Source: an uncultured Acidobacteriota bacterium
Lineage (GTDB): Bacteria; Acidobacteriota; Thermoanaerobaculia; UBA5066
DNA length: 49,272 nucleotides
NCBI GenBank assembly: GCA_903845115.1
Contig: CAIMWE010000005.1
Location: 1-49,272, forward strand
Direction of reading: 5' to 3'
Within the stretch, counting starts at the first letter, position 1. Every line of letters begins with the position of its first letter. The translations under genes were made by a program, and so were the position numbers. Below, piece after piece: positions 18,100-25,203 of the stretch. The notes under the pieces are model-generated. The model was not told where the DNA came from. It ran no database searches and saw only the letters and a list, made by a program, of their open reading frames with translations.

Positions 18100-18128
18100 T
18101 TGACTCCGCCCAATACATGCATTAATGT
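18100..18128 (+). promoter_or_regulatory. Promoter of the methyltransferase-ArsR pair
   Basis: TTGACT at 18100-18105 lies 16-17 bases before TTAATG/TAATGT at 18122-18128, which fits a sigma-70 -35/-10 pair in DNA that is otherwise very GC-rich. The putative -10 lies inside the inverted repeat at 18116-18141. Confidence 0.55.
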
Positions 18129-18141
18129 GCACGCATGCATG
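18116..18141. promoter_or_regulatory. 12-2-12 imperfect palindrome, likely ArsR-type operator
   Basis: CATGCATTAATG and CACGCATGCATG are separated by 2 bases and match as an inverted repeat at 9 of 12 positions. A 12-2-12 imperfect palindrome over the -10 box is the classic form of ArsR/SmtB operators, and an ArsR-family gene is second in this operon. Confidence 0.6.
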
Positions 18142-18164
18142 GAAGAGGGGAAGGAGGACGCGGG

Positions 18165-18980
18165 ATGAAACGCAGCGGGATTCACAGGCCGACGGTCGAG
18201 GACGCCGTGGAGATCTCGGGAATCGAGACCTTGCACCCGGGAGGCTTCGCCCTGACGCGCCGCACGGCCGAGGTGGCCGGTCTCGAGCCGGGGCTTCGAG
18301 TGCTCGACGTCTCGAGCGGCCGGGGGACGCAGGCCGTCTTCTACGCGACCGAGTACGGCGTGGACGTGACCGGCCTCGACCTCTCGGAGGAGATGGTCCG
18401 GACGGCCACGGAGCGCGCCTCGGAGACGCCGGTGAGCGGCCGGGTCCGGTTCGACCTGGGAGATTCTCAGAAGCTCCCCTATCCCGACGCCACGTTCGAC
18501 GTCGTCATCAACGAGTGCGCGGTCGGCATCCCGGACGACTCCCAGGCGGTCCTCAGCGAGATGGCGCGCGTCGTGAAGCCGGGGGGGCGGGTCGTCATCC
18601 ACGAGTCCACGTGGCGGAGGCCGCTGGGCAACGACGAGAAGCGCGAACTGGCGGAGCGGTACGGCACCACCCCGCTGGAACGCGAGGAGTGGACGGGGAT
18701 GATGCGCGCGGCCGGCCTCGAGCAGGTGGAGGACGAGGCGGAGCCCTGGTCGCGCCCGCAGGTCTTCTGGAACGTCCGCCAGGGGCGAGAGGTCTGCTGC
18801 CCGCTGATGGTGCTGACGCCGGGCGAGCGGCTGCGGACCCTGAGACGGCTGCTTCCTCGCCACGGGCTGAAGGGCGTCGCCAAGGTCCTGGCGAACGAGC
18901 GGGTCTTCTTCAGGGCCGTCAAGGCTGGGAAGATCGGGTACGGCCTCTACTGGGGGCGGCGTCCCGGGCTGGCGGGTTAG
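18165..18980 (+). CDS. SAM-dependent methyltransferase (arsenite-methyltransferase-like)
   Basis: A 271-residue class I methyltransferase. Motif I is RVLDVSSGRGTQAV (the GxG part), followed by VDVTGLDLSEEMV, then DATFDVVINECAVGIPDD and VVKPGGRVVIHE. The cysteine in VINEC sits where ArsM-type enzymes have a conserved arsenic-binding cysteine, and GREVCCPL gives two more. Together with the coupled ArsR gene this suggests methylation of a metalloid or other thiophilic substrate, but the typical N-terminal ArsM cysteine is not apparent, so the substrate is inference. AAGGAGG at 18151-18157 supports ATG 18165. The stop overlaps the next start. Confidence 0.85.
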   Translation: MKRSGIHRPTVEDAVEISGIETLHPGGFALTRRTAEVAGLEPGLRVLDVSSGRGTQAVFYATEYGVDVTGLDLSEEMVRTATERASETPVSGRVRFDLGDSQKLPYPDATFDVVINECAVGIPDDSQAVLSEMARVVKPGGRVVIHESTWRRPLGNDEKRELAERYGTTPLEREEWTGMMRAAGLEQVEDEAEPWSRPQVFWNVRQGREVCCPLMVLTPGERLRTLRRLLPRHGLKGVAKVLANERVFFRAVKAGKIGYGLYWGRRPGLAG

Positions 18981-18982
18981 TG

Positions 18983-19384
18983 GTGAGCGCACGGCCGAGG
19001 GCCGCGAGCCGGCGGACTCCGGTCCGGGCGACGACCTCGGGGAGAGTGCCATCGCCGCCCCCGAGCGGCCTGATCTCGCCGCTCGACTCCACCTTTCTCA
19101 AGGCGCTGACGGAGCCCGCGCGGCTGGAGATCCTCAAGCTGTTGCTGGTGCGCGGCCCCGCGAACATCGAGACGCTCGCCGGACACCTGCCGCAGGACCG
19201 CTCCGTCATTTCGCGCCACCTGGCGGTCCTGCATCGGGCGGGAATCGTGCGGTCCGAGCGAAAGGGCCGGGAACGGATCCACGCCGTCGACGGACCCGGA
19301 ATCGTCGCGGCGCTCGAGCGAATCCTGGAGCAGGCGAAGGCCATCATGGCCTGCTGCTGCCCGCCCGTTTTGCCGGACAGGTAG
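18983..19384 (+). CDS. ArsR-family repressor with C-terminal Cys-Cys-Cys
   Basis: A winged-helix regulator. After a variable N-terminal tail, residues about 35-110 read LDSTFLKALTEPARLEILKLL, then LAGHLPQDRSVISRHLAVLHRAGIVRSERKGRE, the ArsR/SmtB DNA-binding region. The C terminus has MACCCPP, three adjacent cysteines positioned to bind As(III), Sb(III) or a soft metal; some ArsR proteins bind arsenite through C-terminal cysteines. Two GTG codons overlap the methyltransferase stop (18980 and 18983), so translation is coupled; GTG 19046 is a shorter alternative of normal ArsR length. It probably represses the operon through the palindrome at 18116. Confidence 0.85.
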   Translation: MSARPRAASRRTPVRATTSGRVPSPPPSGLISPLDSTFLKALTEPARLEILKLLLVRGPANIETLAGHLPQDRSVISRHLAVLHRAGIVRSERKGRERIHAVDGPGIVAALERILEQAKAIMACCCPPVLPDR

Positions 19385-19470
19385 GAGCGGTCAGGGGACG
19401 GGCTCGCACCGCACCTCGGGGCGAAGGGTCACGCGGGTCCTCGCCACCCCGCCGCCGGCGTCCCTCGCCG

Positions 19471-19603
19471 TCAGCCCGACGGCGCCAGGATCCTCGCCAG
19501 GGCCTCGCCCACCGATGCCAGGTCCTCCTGGCCGGTCACCTCGACGCGGGAGGGAAGGACGCGCCTGGCGATGCCACTCACCTGGTCGCCGAAGGCGCCC
19601 GCG
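19471..19603 (-). pseudogene. C-terminal remnant of an unidentified gene
   Basis: In the gap after the ArsR gene, a minus-strand frame of about 44 codons (AFGDQVSGIARRVLPSRVEV, then GQEDLASVGEALARILAPSG, TGA at 19473-19471) has coding-like composition but no upstream gene body. A GTG inside could start a 36-residue peptide. A second short piece in another frame follows (TLRPEVRCEPVP). It is probably debris. Confidence 0.3.
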
Positions 19604-19679
19604 TCCTTACGCTGGCCGGGCGGTCCGGGACTAACATCCACGGTCGAGAGGCCTCCCTTCGGGGACGAATCGGGAGGAA

Positions 19680-20105
19680 ATGCTCGTGGGACTCTACGTC
19701 CTGGCCCTGGGGATCGTGAGCGTCGGGGTCCTCCTGACGTACCTGGGCTTGAACCGGATCGCGATCACGAGGAGACGGCTCTCGACCTGGATCCGGGTCG
19801 AGGGAACCGTTATCGGACTCGTCGCGCGATACCCGAGCAGCCGGGGCCCTCTCTACGCCCCGACGTACCGGTACGCCGTCCTGGGCACCGAGCACACGAC
19901 GACGGCGGACACGGCCGCATCGCCGCCCGACTACGCCGTCGGCGACGCGATCAGGCTCGTCGTGAACCCGGCGAAGACGGGCGAATCGGTCGTCATCGAC
20001 AGGAACACCGCCCTCGAGTCCTGCGGGCTCCTGGCCCTCGGCCTAGGTGCGGCCTGGCTCGGGCTGCTCCTCGGCTGGCTTCGGGCCACCGGGCGAGCGG
20101 GGTAG
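19680..20105 (+). CDS. DUF3592-type membrane protein
   Basis: A 141-residue protein with a transmembrane helix at each end (LYVLALGIVSVGVLLTYLGL and GLLALGLGAAWLGLLLGWL) and a soluble beta-rich centre (RVEGTVIGLVARYPSS, YAPTYRYAVLG, DAIRLVVNPAKTGESVV). This is the DUF3592 arrangement, of unknown function. GGGAGGAA directly before ATG 19680 is a good ribosome site. It appears to be single. Confidence 0.85.
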   Translation: MLVGLYVLALGIVSVGVLLTYLGLNRIAITRRRLSTWIRVEGTVIGLVARYPSSRGPLYAPTYRYAVLGTEHTTTADTAASPPDYAVGDAIRLVVNPAKTGESVVIDRNTALESCGLLALGLGAAWLGLLLGWLRATGRAG

Positions 20106-20137
20106 CCGCCACCGTTTCCCGGGACGGTCCTGACTCT

Positions 20138-20437
20138 TCAAGGACCGAAGAGATCGCGCTGGTTCTCCTCGCCGAGCCACCCGTCGGCCGACATGCCAGC
20201 GCCATTGGCGATCGACTCGTCGGGTGATCCCTTGCGGAGCTCGAGTCGGGCGAACGGTTCGAACGCGAGGTCGGCCCACGGCAGTGCATCGAGGACGGCG
20301 TCCTGCGGGGAAAGGAGCGCCAGCGCCCTGGGCCCATCCGGTCCGGCGACGAAGACCGCCGGTTCGGACGAGGGCAGCCCCAGGGCAAAGCTCCGCCCGT
20401 CGTCGAGCCGTCCGGTGGCCAGGAGGCGACGCCTCTC
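20138..20437 (-). pseudogene. Truncated coding remnant, about 100 codons
   Basis: Most of the 474-base gap before the outer-membrane barrel gene is covered by a minus-strand frame with clear coding character (LLATGRLDDGRSFALGLPSS, VFVAGPDGPRALALLSPQD, ENQRDLFGP, TGA at 20140-20138). It has no usable start codon, and a different frame with a stop (VSAWKERRAAR) precedes it. The protein is not recognised. It looks like a 5'-truncated gene. Confidence 0.4.
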
Positions 20438-20579
20438 ACCTGGCCGCGCGGCGCTCCTTCCAGGCCGACACGATGAAACCGCGAACTTCGGTCGTGTCGG
20501 TCACTTCGGTCGCGGAGGCACCCTGCACCGGTCGAAGAAGTTCGTCCCGGCCCTGGTGCTCCCGATGAACAATGGCCCC

Positions 20580-21368
20580 ATGATCCGGCGCCGGTGGGTG
20601 AGAGCGAACGCCGGCGGCACCCGGGTCGTCGTCGTCGTGGCGCTGCTGCTCCTCGCGGTTCGCGCCCCCGCCCAGGATGCCGCCGCCGTCGTCATCTCGC
20701 CGGACCGGCCGACTTACGCGAACGGCATCCAGATCGTCCCCCTCGGTCACGTTCAGGCCGAGGCGGGCGCGGCGGTCTTCCGGATCGGCGGCGCGACCGA
20801 GGTCACGGCCGGCGAGATGACGGTCCGGATCCCGGTCTCCTCGCGCGTCGAGGCGCGAGTCCAGCTCTTCAGCCACATGACGGCCTGGGGAGAGGAGACC
20901 TCGAGCGGTGTCGTGGACCCCACGCTCGACGTGAAGTGGAAGCTCTTCGACACCGACGCGACGGACTTCGGCCTGATCGCCGGGACCAGCCTGCCCGCCG
21001 GGGCGAGGGCCCAGGGCGAGGTTCACCTCCAGCCGTTCGCGACCTTCTCCCTGGACCAGGTCGTGACGGAGGCGCTGTCGCTCACCGCCAACCTGGGCGC
21101 CGCATCGGCGAGCGATCGAGGGGAGACGTTCGGAAAGCTCTACGGGGGGCTCGCCGCGGCGCTCCAGATCTCTCCCAGGGTGACCCTCTTCCTGGAGGGC
21201 TACTGGTGGAGCCGGACCAAGGCGGGAGGGCCGGGCGAGGCGGCCCTCGACGCCGGCCTCCAGTACTTCGTGACCGGCAGGTTCGCGCTCGACGCGAGGG
21301 TTGGCCTCGGCCTGGGGCGCACCGCCCCGGACTGGTCCCTCGGGCTCGGGGTCGCCTACATGTTCTAA
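20580..21368 (+). CDS. Outer-membrane beta-barrel, MetA-type transporter-like
   Basis: A 262-residue exported protein. The signal peptide (VVVVVALLLLAVRAPAQ) is followed by alternating amphipathic strands (EVTAGEMTVRIPVSSRVEARVQL, split by turns) and an aromatic C terminus (LGLGVAYMF) ending in Phe, the outer-membrane insertion signature. The order DRPTYANG, a middle LIAGTSLPAG and the last strands fit the Phenol_MetA_deg transporter family, small barrels proposed to pass hydrophobic compounds. ATG 20580 or ATG 20565 may be the start; neither has a clear Shine-Dalgarno sequence. Confidence 0.8.
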   Translation: MIRRRWVRANAGGTRVVVVVALLLLAVRAPAQDAAAVVISPDRPTYANGIQIVPLGHVQAEAGAAVFRIGGATEVTAGEMTVRIPVSSRVEARVQLFSHMTAWGEETSSGVVDPTLDVKWKLFDTDATDFGLIAGTSLPAGARAQGEVHLQPFATFSLDQVVTEALSLTANLGAASASDRGETFGKLYGGLAAALQISPRVTLFLEGYWWSRTKAGGPGEAALDAGLQYFVTGRFALDARVGLGLGRTAPDWSLGLGVAYMF

Positions 21369-21471
21369 GGGACGAGCAAATAGCGGTCAGGGGAGCGAAG
21401 AGACTACCCCTGTGGGCGAAAAGCGATCCCTGATCGACACCTCAGCCTTCGTCCTGCGGGAAGATCCCGTC

Positions 21472-21867
21472 ATGAACAGACGCGTGACCGGCATCGGCGG
21501 GATCTTCTTCAAGGCCAGGGACCCCAAGGCTCTTCAGGATTGGTACCGGGTCCACCTCGGCATCGACGTCCAGGAATGGGGCGGAGCGGTCTTCCGGTGG
21601 CATGACCCGAAGGCGCCCGAGCCTGACGGCTGCACCGCCTGGTCGATCTTCCCGGCCACCTCCGACCACTTCGCCCCGAGCCAGGCTCCGTTCATGGTCA
21701 ATTACCGGGTCGGGGACCTGGCTGCCATCCTGACCGCCCTCCGCGAGGAAGGATGCGCCGTGGACGAGAAGACGGATGCATCGGAGTTCGGGAAGTTCGG
21801 CTGGGTGATGGACCCCGAAGGGAACAGGATCGAGCTGTGGGAGCCCCCCGCGGCCCCCGTCGGCTGA
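21472..21867 (+). CDS. VOC (glyoxalase/bleomycin-resistance) family protein
   Basis: A 131-residue protein with two beta-alpha-beta-beta-beta units: GIGGIFFKARDPKALQDWYRVHLGI at the start, then FMVNYRVGDLAAILTALREEG, and the typical end GWVMDPEGNRIELWEPP. The last glutamate is a metal ligand in many members. The family includes dioxygenases, lyases and antibiotic-binding proteins; the substrate is unknown. The start ATG 21472 fits the domain border. No neighbour is coupled. Confidence 0.9.
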   Translation: MNRRVTGIGGIFFKARDPKALQDWYRVHLGIDVQEWGGAVFRWHDPKAPEPDGCTAWSIFPATSDHFAPSQAPFMVNYRVGDLAAILTALREEGCAVDEKTDASEFGKFGWVMDPEGNRIELWEPPAAPVG

Positions 21868-21917
21868 CGATCCGGAAGAGCACGAATCAGGGTTCTGCCA
21901 TCGGCTCGCGGCGATTC

Positions 21918-22180
21918 AGAGGAATGCGGTGATGGCCTTTCCCTCGGCCACTAGGAGAGGCCGGCCCGGCGGACGGTCTCCTCGGTCAGCTGGTGGAAGG
22001 CGCCGATCCAGAGCCTGGAGGGGCCGGCGCCGCCGCCGGAGGTGTTGTCGCGTTGAGGCCGAGGTACACGAGCTAGACGTTGAAGGGGTCGGGCAGGGCC
22101 GCGAGCGAGCGGACGAACCGCTCCTCCGCGCCCCGCGGGGCCGGGGCGTCGGGCGGGATGGCGGGGAAGAGGCCGGCCAT
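21918..22180 (-). pseudogene. Broken N-terminal fragment, NERD/helicase-like
   Basis: Starting at ATG 22180, a frame reads MAGLFPAIPPDAP, then RGAEERFVRSLAALPDPFNV, and then meets TAG at 22075-22073. Protein-like sequence goes on (LVYLGLN), then continues in another frame (SRLWIGAFHQLTEETVRRAG, then a stop). At least one nonsense change and one frameshift are therefore present. The N terminus resembles the start of NERD-domain proteins, often fused to UvrD-type helicases; this is a tentative call. GATAAT lies about 10 bases before the ATG. Confidence 0.45.
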
Positions 22181-22297
22181 GGGTATGGCATTATCGGGGC
22201 GGCCGGATTCCGTGCTGGCGGACGCTGACGTGGACTTCGTCTGATGGGCTGGTGTGAACAGAACCTAAGACTATTCAATGGCTTAGCATCTTAGTTC

Positions 22298-22323
22298 GAG
22301 GCTAGGTATATATACCTAGCCTC
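22298..22323. promoter_or_regulatory. Perfect 26 bp palindrome 1 upstream of AbiEi-like gene
   Basis: A perfect palindrome with arms GAGGCT / AGCCTC around the core AGGTATATATACCT. It does not extend further on either side. The core is shared with the palindrome at 22359, although the outer arms differ. AbiEi-type antitoxins bind inverted repeats in their own promoter region, so this is a likely operator. The TATATAT core may overlap a -10 element. Confidence 0.75.
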
Positions 22324-22358
22324 TTGAAACTCGGGAAGTGGGGCAGGCCTCGTCGCAC

Positions 22359-22384
22359 GTCTCAAGGTATATATACCTTGAGAC
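22359..22384. promoter_or_regulatory. Perfect 26 bp palindrome 2 upstream of AbiEi-like gene
   Basis: A second perfect 26-base palindrome, arms GTCTCA / TGAGAC around the same core AGGTATATATACCT. The two centres are 61 bases apart, near six helical turns, which would place two bound dimers on nearly the same face. It ends 39 bases before the ATG at 22424. Confidence 0.75.
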
Positions 22385-22423
22385 TGAGCGCCGGTGCCTA
22401 TATCCTGTCGATTGCTGAAGCAG

Positions 22424-23296
22424 ATGCCTCGATCCGTGATCTCCGACCCGGTCCTAGACGCCATGGAGAAGGCGCTCCGTGCATCCGCTCGGAAGGTCTT
22501 CGCCGTCAACGAACTCCTCCTTTTCCTGGCCGCTCAGGCCGAGGCGCTCCACTGCACGGCTAGGCCGACGGTTCTGATGGACCGGCTCGTGGAAGCGGGT
22601 CTGGTGACGGAGCTGTCCCTCAAGTCGCCCGACTACCCCCCGATCAGGCGGTACGCGGTAGGGGACCCATCCCCGTTCGAGCTTGCGCAGAGCCTTCGCG
22701 GCGGCGCCTATCTCTCGCACGCCTCGGCCGTGTCGCTCCTGGGACTGAACGATCAGATCCCGAAGACCCTGTACGGGAACAAGGAGCAGAGCCCGAAGCC
22801 GGTCCCGACGACGCCGTTGTCGCAGGAGAGGCTGGACCGGGCATTTCGGGGGTCGCCCAGGCGCTCGAACTACTTCTACCGTCACGCCGAGTACCACTTC
22901 GTCCTGCTGAGCGGCAAGAACACGCAGGACTTCGGCGTCGAGGCGATGACGGGGCCGCACGGGGAGCCCCTTCGTGTGACGAACCTCGAGCGGACTCTCC
23001 TGGACATCGCCGTGCGGCCCATCTACGCCGGGGGCGTCTACCAGGTGCTGGAGGCGTACCGGACCGCGGCTGACCGGCTCTCGGTATCGGGTCTGCTGGA
23101 GGCGCTGAAGAAGCTCGACTACGTCTATCCATACCATCAGGTCCTCGGCTTCTACCTGGAGAAGGCCGGCCTGCCGGCGGAGAAGACAAAGCCCTTCCGG
23201 GATCTCGGCCTCGAGTGGGACTTCTACCTCACGCACGGCCTCCGGGACTTCGAGCACGTCCCGTCCTGGCGCCTCTACGTGCCGCGCGGGTTCTAG
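22424..23296 (+). CDS. AbiEi-family type IV antitoxin / autorepressor
   Basis: A 290-residue protein with the AbiEi plan. An N-terminal winged helix (about 1-75: KVFAVNELLLFLAAQAEAL, LVEAGLVTELSL) is followed by the antitoxin C-terminal domain with YLSHASAVSLLGLNDQIPKTLY, NYFYRHAEYHFVLLSGK and RVTNLERTLLDIAVRPIYAGG. The family represses its own promoter and blocks the nucleotidyltransferase toxin without stable binding. ATG 22424 is used; GTG 22394 and ATG 22463 are alternatives and no strong Shine-Dalgarno sequence decides. Its stop (TAG 23294-23296) overlaps the stop of the convergent AbiEii-like gene. Normally the two genes are codirectional. Confidence 0.85.
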   Translation: MPRSVISDPVLDAMEKALRASARKVFAVNELLLFLAAQAEALHCTARPTVLMDRLVEAGLVTELSLKSPDYPPIRRYAVGDPSPFELAQSLRGGAYLSHASAVSLLGLNDQIPKTLYGNKEQSPKPVPTTPLSQERLDRAFRGSPRRSNYFYRHAEYHFVLLSGKNTQDFGVEAMTGPHGEPLRVTNLERTLLDIAVRPIYAGGVYQVLEAYRTAADRLSVSGLLEALKKLDYVYPYHQVLGFYLEKAGLPAEKTKPFRDLGLEWDFYLTHGLRDFEHVPSWRLYVPRGF

Positions 23297-24144
23297 GCCG
23301 TCAGCCTCTTCGCGATGGCGACCACGAAGTCGAAATAGAAGTCGAAATCGCCGGCCAGAGAACGAACGGAGCCCTCGACCGAAGGCCAGTCGACGCGGTG
23401 AAACTCCCGGGTCGTCTCGATGCGGGCCAGCAGGCCGATCGGGACTCGCTTCGCCTCGAACGTCTTCTCGAGGAGTTCCCGGTTTCCACTTGCCGCGAGG
23501 TCGGTGCTGGCCTCCGTGCAGATCGAGTGGATGTCGAAGAAGTCGCGCGCCCTGGGATGCGGGTATCGGGCGTACGGGTACTCGGGCATTTGCTGGCAGA
23601 TAGCCCGGACCTTCTCGGCCGCGATCAAGGCGGGCGAGTAGACGAGGATGGACGTGTCGTCGACAAGCCTGACGGCGACGTCGCCGACGAACTCGTGCCG
23701 GCTGATCTGGACCCGGAAGACCCGCTCCTGAGCCGGGCCGATCACGGTGGCCGAGCGCCGCGATCTTTCGACATCCGGTCCGGATCGCCCGGCCGGGATG
23801 AGCTTGAAGAGGACCTCGTATCCGCCCCACCAGCTTTCGTGCGGCTCCGGCGGCCGGAGGAGGAAACGGACGTCGAAGAGGTGGTAGCCGGCGTTGCGGA
23901 AGCCCGCGACGAGGCACTCGACGATTCGAATCTCCGCCTGTCTGACGTCGGGGAAGTCCCCCCGTAACGAGTAGTCGAGATCGAGAGAGGTACGGCCTCC
24001 GATTCCGTAGACCAGGGAGAGAGCATTCCCTCCCTTGAGGATCAGGCCGGCCGGTCCAGGGAGCGCCGCAGAGACCGCCTTCATGGCGATGAGACGGATC
24101 GCTTCTGCATCACCCGGCTTCGATGGGGTCTTCCCTGTGGTCAT
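23293..24144 (-). CDS. AbiEii/AbiGii-type nucleotidyltransferase toxin
   Basis: A 283-residue nucleotidyltransferase. The catalytic motif is KGGNALSLVYGIGGRTSLDLDYSL, with Gly38-Gly39, Asp55 and Asp57 forming the GG...DxD metal site. A later HEFVGDVAVRLVDDTSILVYSP and a helical LIAAEKVRAIC with ARDFFDIHSIC match the AbiEii substrate-side region. AbiEii toxins add nucleotides to tRNA 3' ends in studied cases. It is transcribed toward the antitoxin gene, so it is not under the twin-palindrome promoter. The start is ATG 24144; no clear ribosome site is seen, so translation may be weak. Confidence 0.88.
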   Translation of the reverse strand: MTTGKTPSKPGDAEAIRLIAMKAVSAALPGPAGLILKGGNALSLVYGIGGRTSLDLDYSLRGDFPDVRQAEIRIVECLVAGFRNAGYHLFDVRFLLRPPEPHESWWGGYEVLFKLIPAGRSGPDVERSRRSATVIGPAQERVFRVQISRHEFVGDVAVRLVDDTSILVYSPALIAAEKVRAICQQMPEYPYARYPHPRARDFFDIHSICTEASTDLAASGNRELLEKTFEAKRVPIGLLARIETTREFHRVDWPSVEGSVRSLAGDFDFYFDFVVAIAKRLTA

Positions 24145-24217
24145 GGCTGGCTAGCTTAGCGGCATCCTGGGAAGGTGTTCGGGCGGCTCATTCAGATCCT
24201 GGCGCCGACCGCGATCA

Positions 24218-24337
24218 TCACGCGGCTGGTAGGTCGGCTCCATCGTCTGCCACCACCACCAGCCGATGCCGCGCCCGTGACGACGCGACGTAAAGGTTCG
24301 CGCCGGTCGATGACGCGCCGGGCGGCGGCGGACGCTC
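24218..24337 (-). pseudogene. C-terminal remnant of a UvrD/Rep-type helicase
   Basis: A minus-strand frame reads STGANLYVASSRARHRLVVV, then ADDGADLPAA and TGA at 24220-24218. NLYVAxSRARxRL is motif VI of superfamily 1A helicases, close to the true C terminus. Upstream sequence loses similarity at once, so only about 30-40 codons survive. It lies just before the AbiEii-like gene. Confidence 0.55.
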
Positions 24338-24341
24338 GCGC

Positions 24342-24629
24342 TCAGATCGTCTCGTAGGTGACGACGTCGCGCGACTCGAGAGACGCGAATGCCCGGCCGA
24401 CGACGTGCTCCTGGAAGTGCGCCGTCGCCCGGTGGTCGTCGTATCCCTTCTGGTCCACGTACTGCTCGTAGAGGACGAACGTCCGGGGATCGCGGGGCGA
24501 GACCTGGGCCTGGTAGAAGAGGCAGCCCGGCTCCGCCAGGGAGAGCGGGGTCATCACGGCGATGACCTCGCGGATCCGGGCCTCCTCCCCGGGCTTGGCC
24601 TTCCAGGTGGCGAGAACGACGAATGCCAT
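24342..24629 (-). CDS. Antibiotic-biosynthesis-monooxygenase (ABM) domain protein
   Basis: A 95-residue dimeric alpha-beta-barrel protein of the ABM/quinol monooxygenase group: FVVLATWKAKPGEEARIREV, LSLAEPGCLFYQAQVSPRDPR, FVLYEQYVDQKGYDDHRATAHF. Members oxidise quinol-like compounds without cofactor, or have other small-molecule roles. GGAGGAGG just before ATG 24629 sets the start; an upstream ATG at 24683 adds a non-family extension. The length is typical. Confidence 0.88.
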   Translation of the reverse strand: MAFVVLATWKAKPGEEARIREVIAVMTPLSLAEPGCLFYQAQVSPRDPRTFVLYEQYVDQKGYDDHRATAHFQEHVVGRAFASLESRDVVTYETI

Positions 24630-24714
24630 GGAACCTCCTCCGGGCGCCAGCGGCGAGCGGCGGCCCGTCCGTCCCTGCATCATCGCCCGACGGAGAGCAT
24701 TTCGGCGGGGTCGT

Positions 24715-25161
24715 TCATGGGGTGGGACTTCCGTCGCCTGTCACCCGGAACAGGCCGTCGTCCAGGGCTTGTACCCGGAACAACGTATCGAAGCCCTCGG
24801 CGACGGACGGAATTTCCAGGCGCCTCAACGTTCCAAGAACCACGACCTCCGGAACCCTGGCCCTTCCGCTGCGCGCGGCATTCCGGGTCAGGACGCTCTC
24901 GATCGCGGTCTCGAAGAAGTAGCCGGTCACCTTGAACCTGGTGCCCCTGACCAGCTCTATGTACTTCGCGCGGTCGTCCCTGGTCGGGTTCGTGTTGTCG
25001 ATGACGAAGCTCTGCCTCATGCCGATGCAGGCATCGATGAGAAGGGCCTCGCGCTTCCGTGTCTTGAGCCTGTCCGGGTTGACCCGGACGTGCGTGTGAA
25101 GGAACGTCGACGTGTAGAAGGTCGTCTTTCCAGCCCCCTGACACCCCGTGAGGATCACCAT
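24715..25161 (-). CDS. P-loop kinase of T4 polynucleotide-kinase type
   Basis: A 148-residue minimal P-loop phosphotransferase. Walker A is GCQGAGKTTF (Lys12). VRVNPDRL and the strand QSFVIDNTNPTRDDRAKYIEL are the D-x-T-N region that in T4 Pnkp-like kinases holds the 5'-OH acceptor. TAIESVLTRNAAR supplies the lid arginine. No phosphatase or ligase domain is fused. It probably phosphorylates a nucleic-acid end or a nucleoside-like substrate. ATG 25161 is used because the P-loop strand starts immediately. The same strand carries two RlaP-like nucleotidyltransferases about 0.5 kb upstream. Confidence 0.85.
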   Translation of the reverse strand: MVILTGCQGAGKTTFYTSTFLHTHVRVNPDRLKTRKREALLIDACIGMRQSFVIDNTNPTRDDRAKYIELVRGTRFKVTGYFFETAIESVLTRNAARSGRARVPEVVVLGTLRRLEIPSVAEGFDTLFRVQALDDGLFRVTGDGSPTP

Positions 25162-25203
25162 TTCCACGACGCCAGAATACCGCCTCGCTGCTGTCGTGAG
25201 CCC

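Noticed and set aside
24175-24357. Short plus-strand frame before the ABM gene
   Set aside because: The opposite strand carries the UvrD C-terminal signature, so this frame is its shadow.
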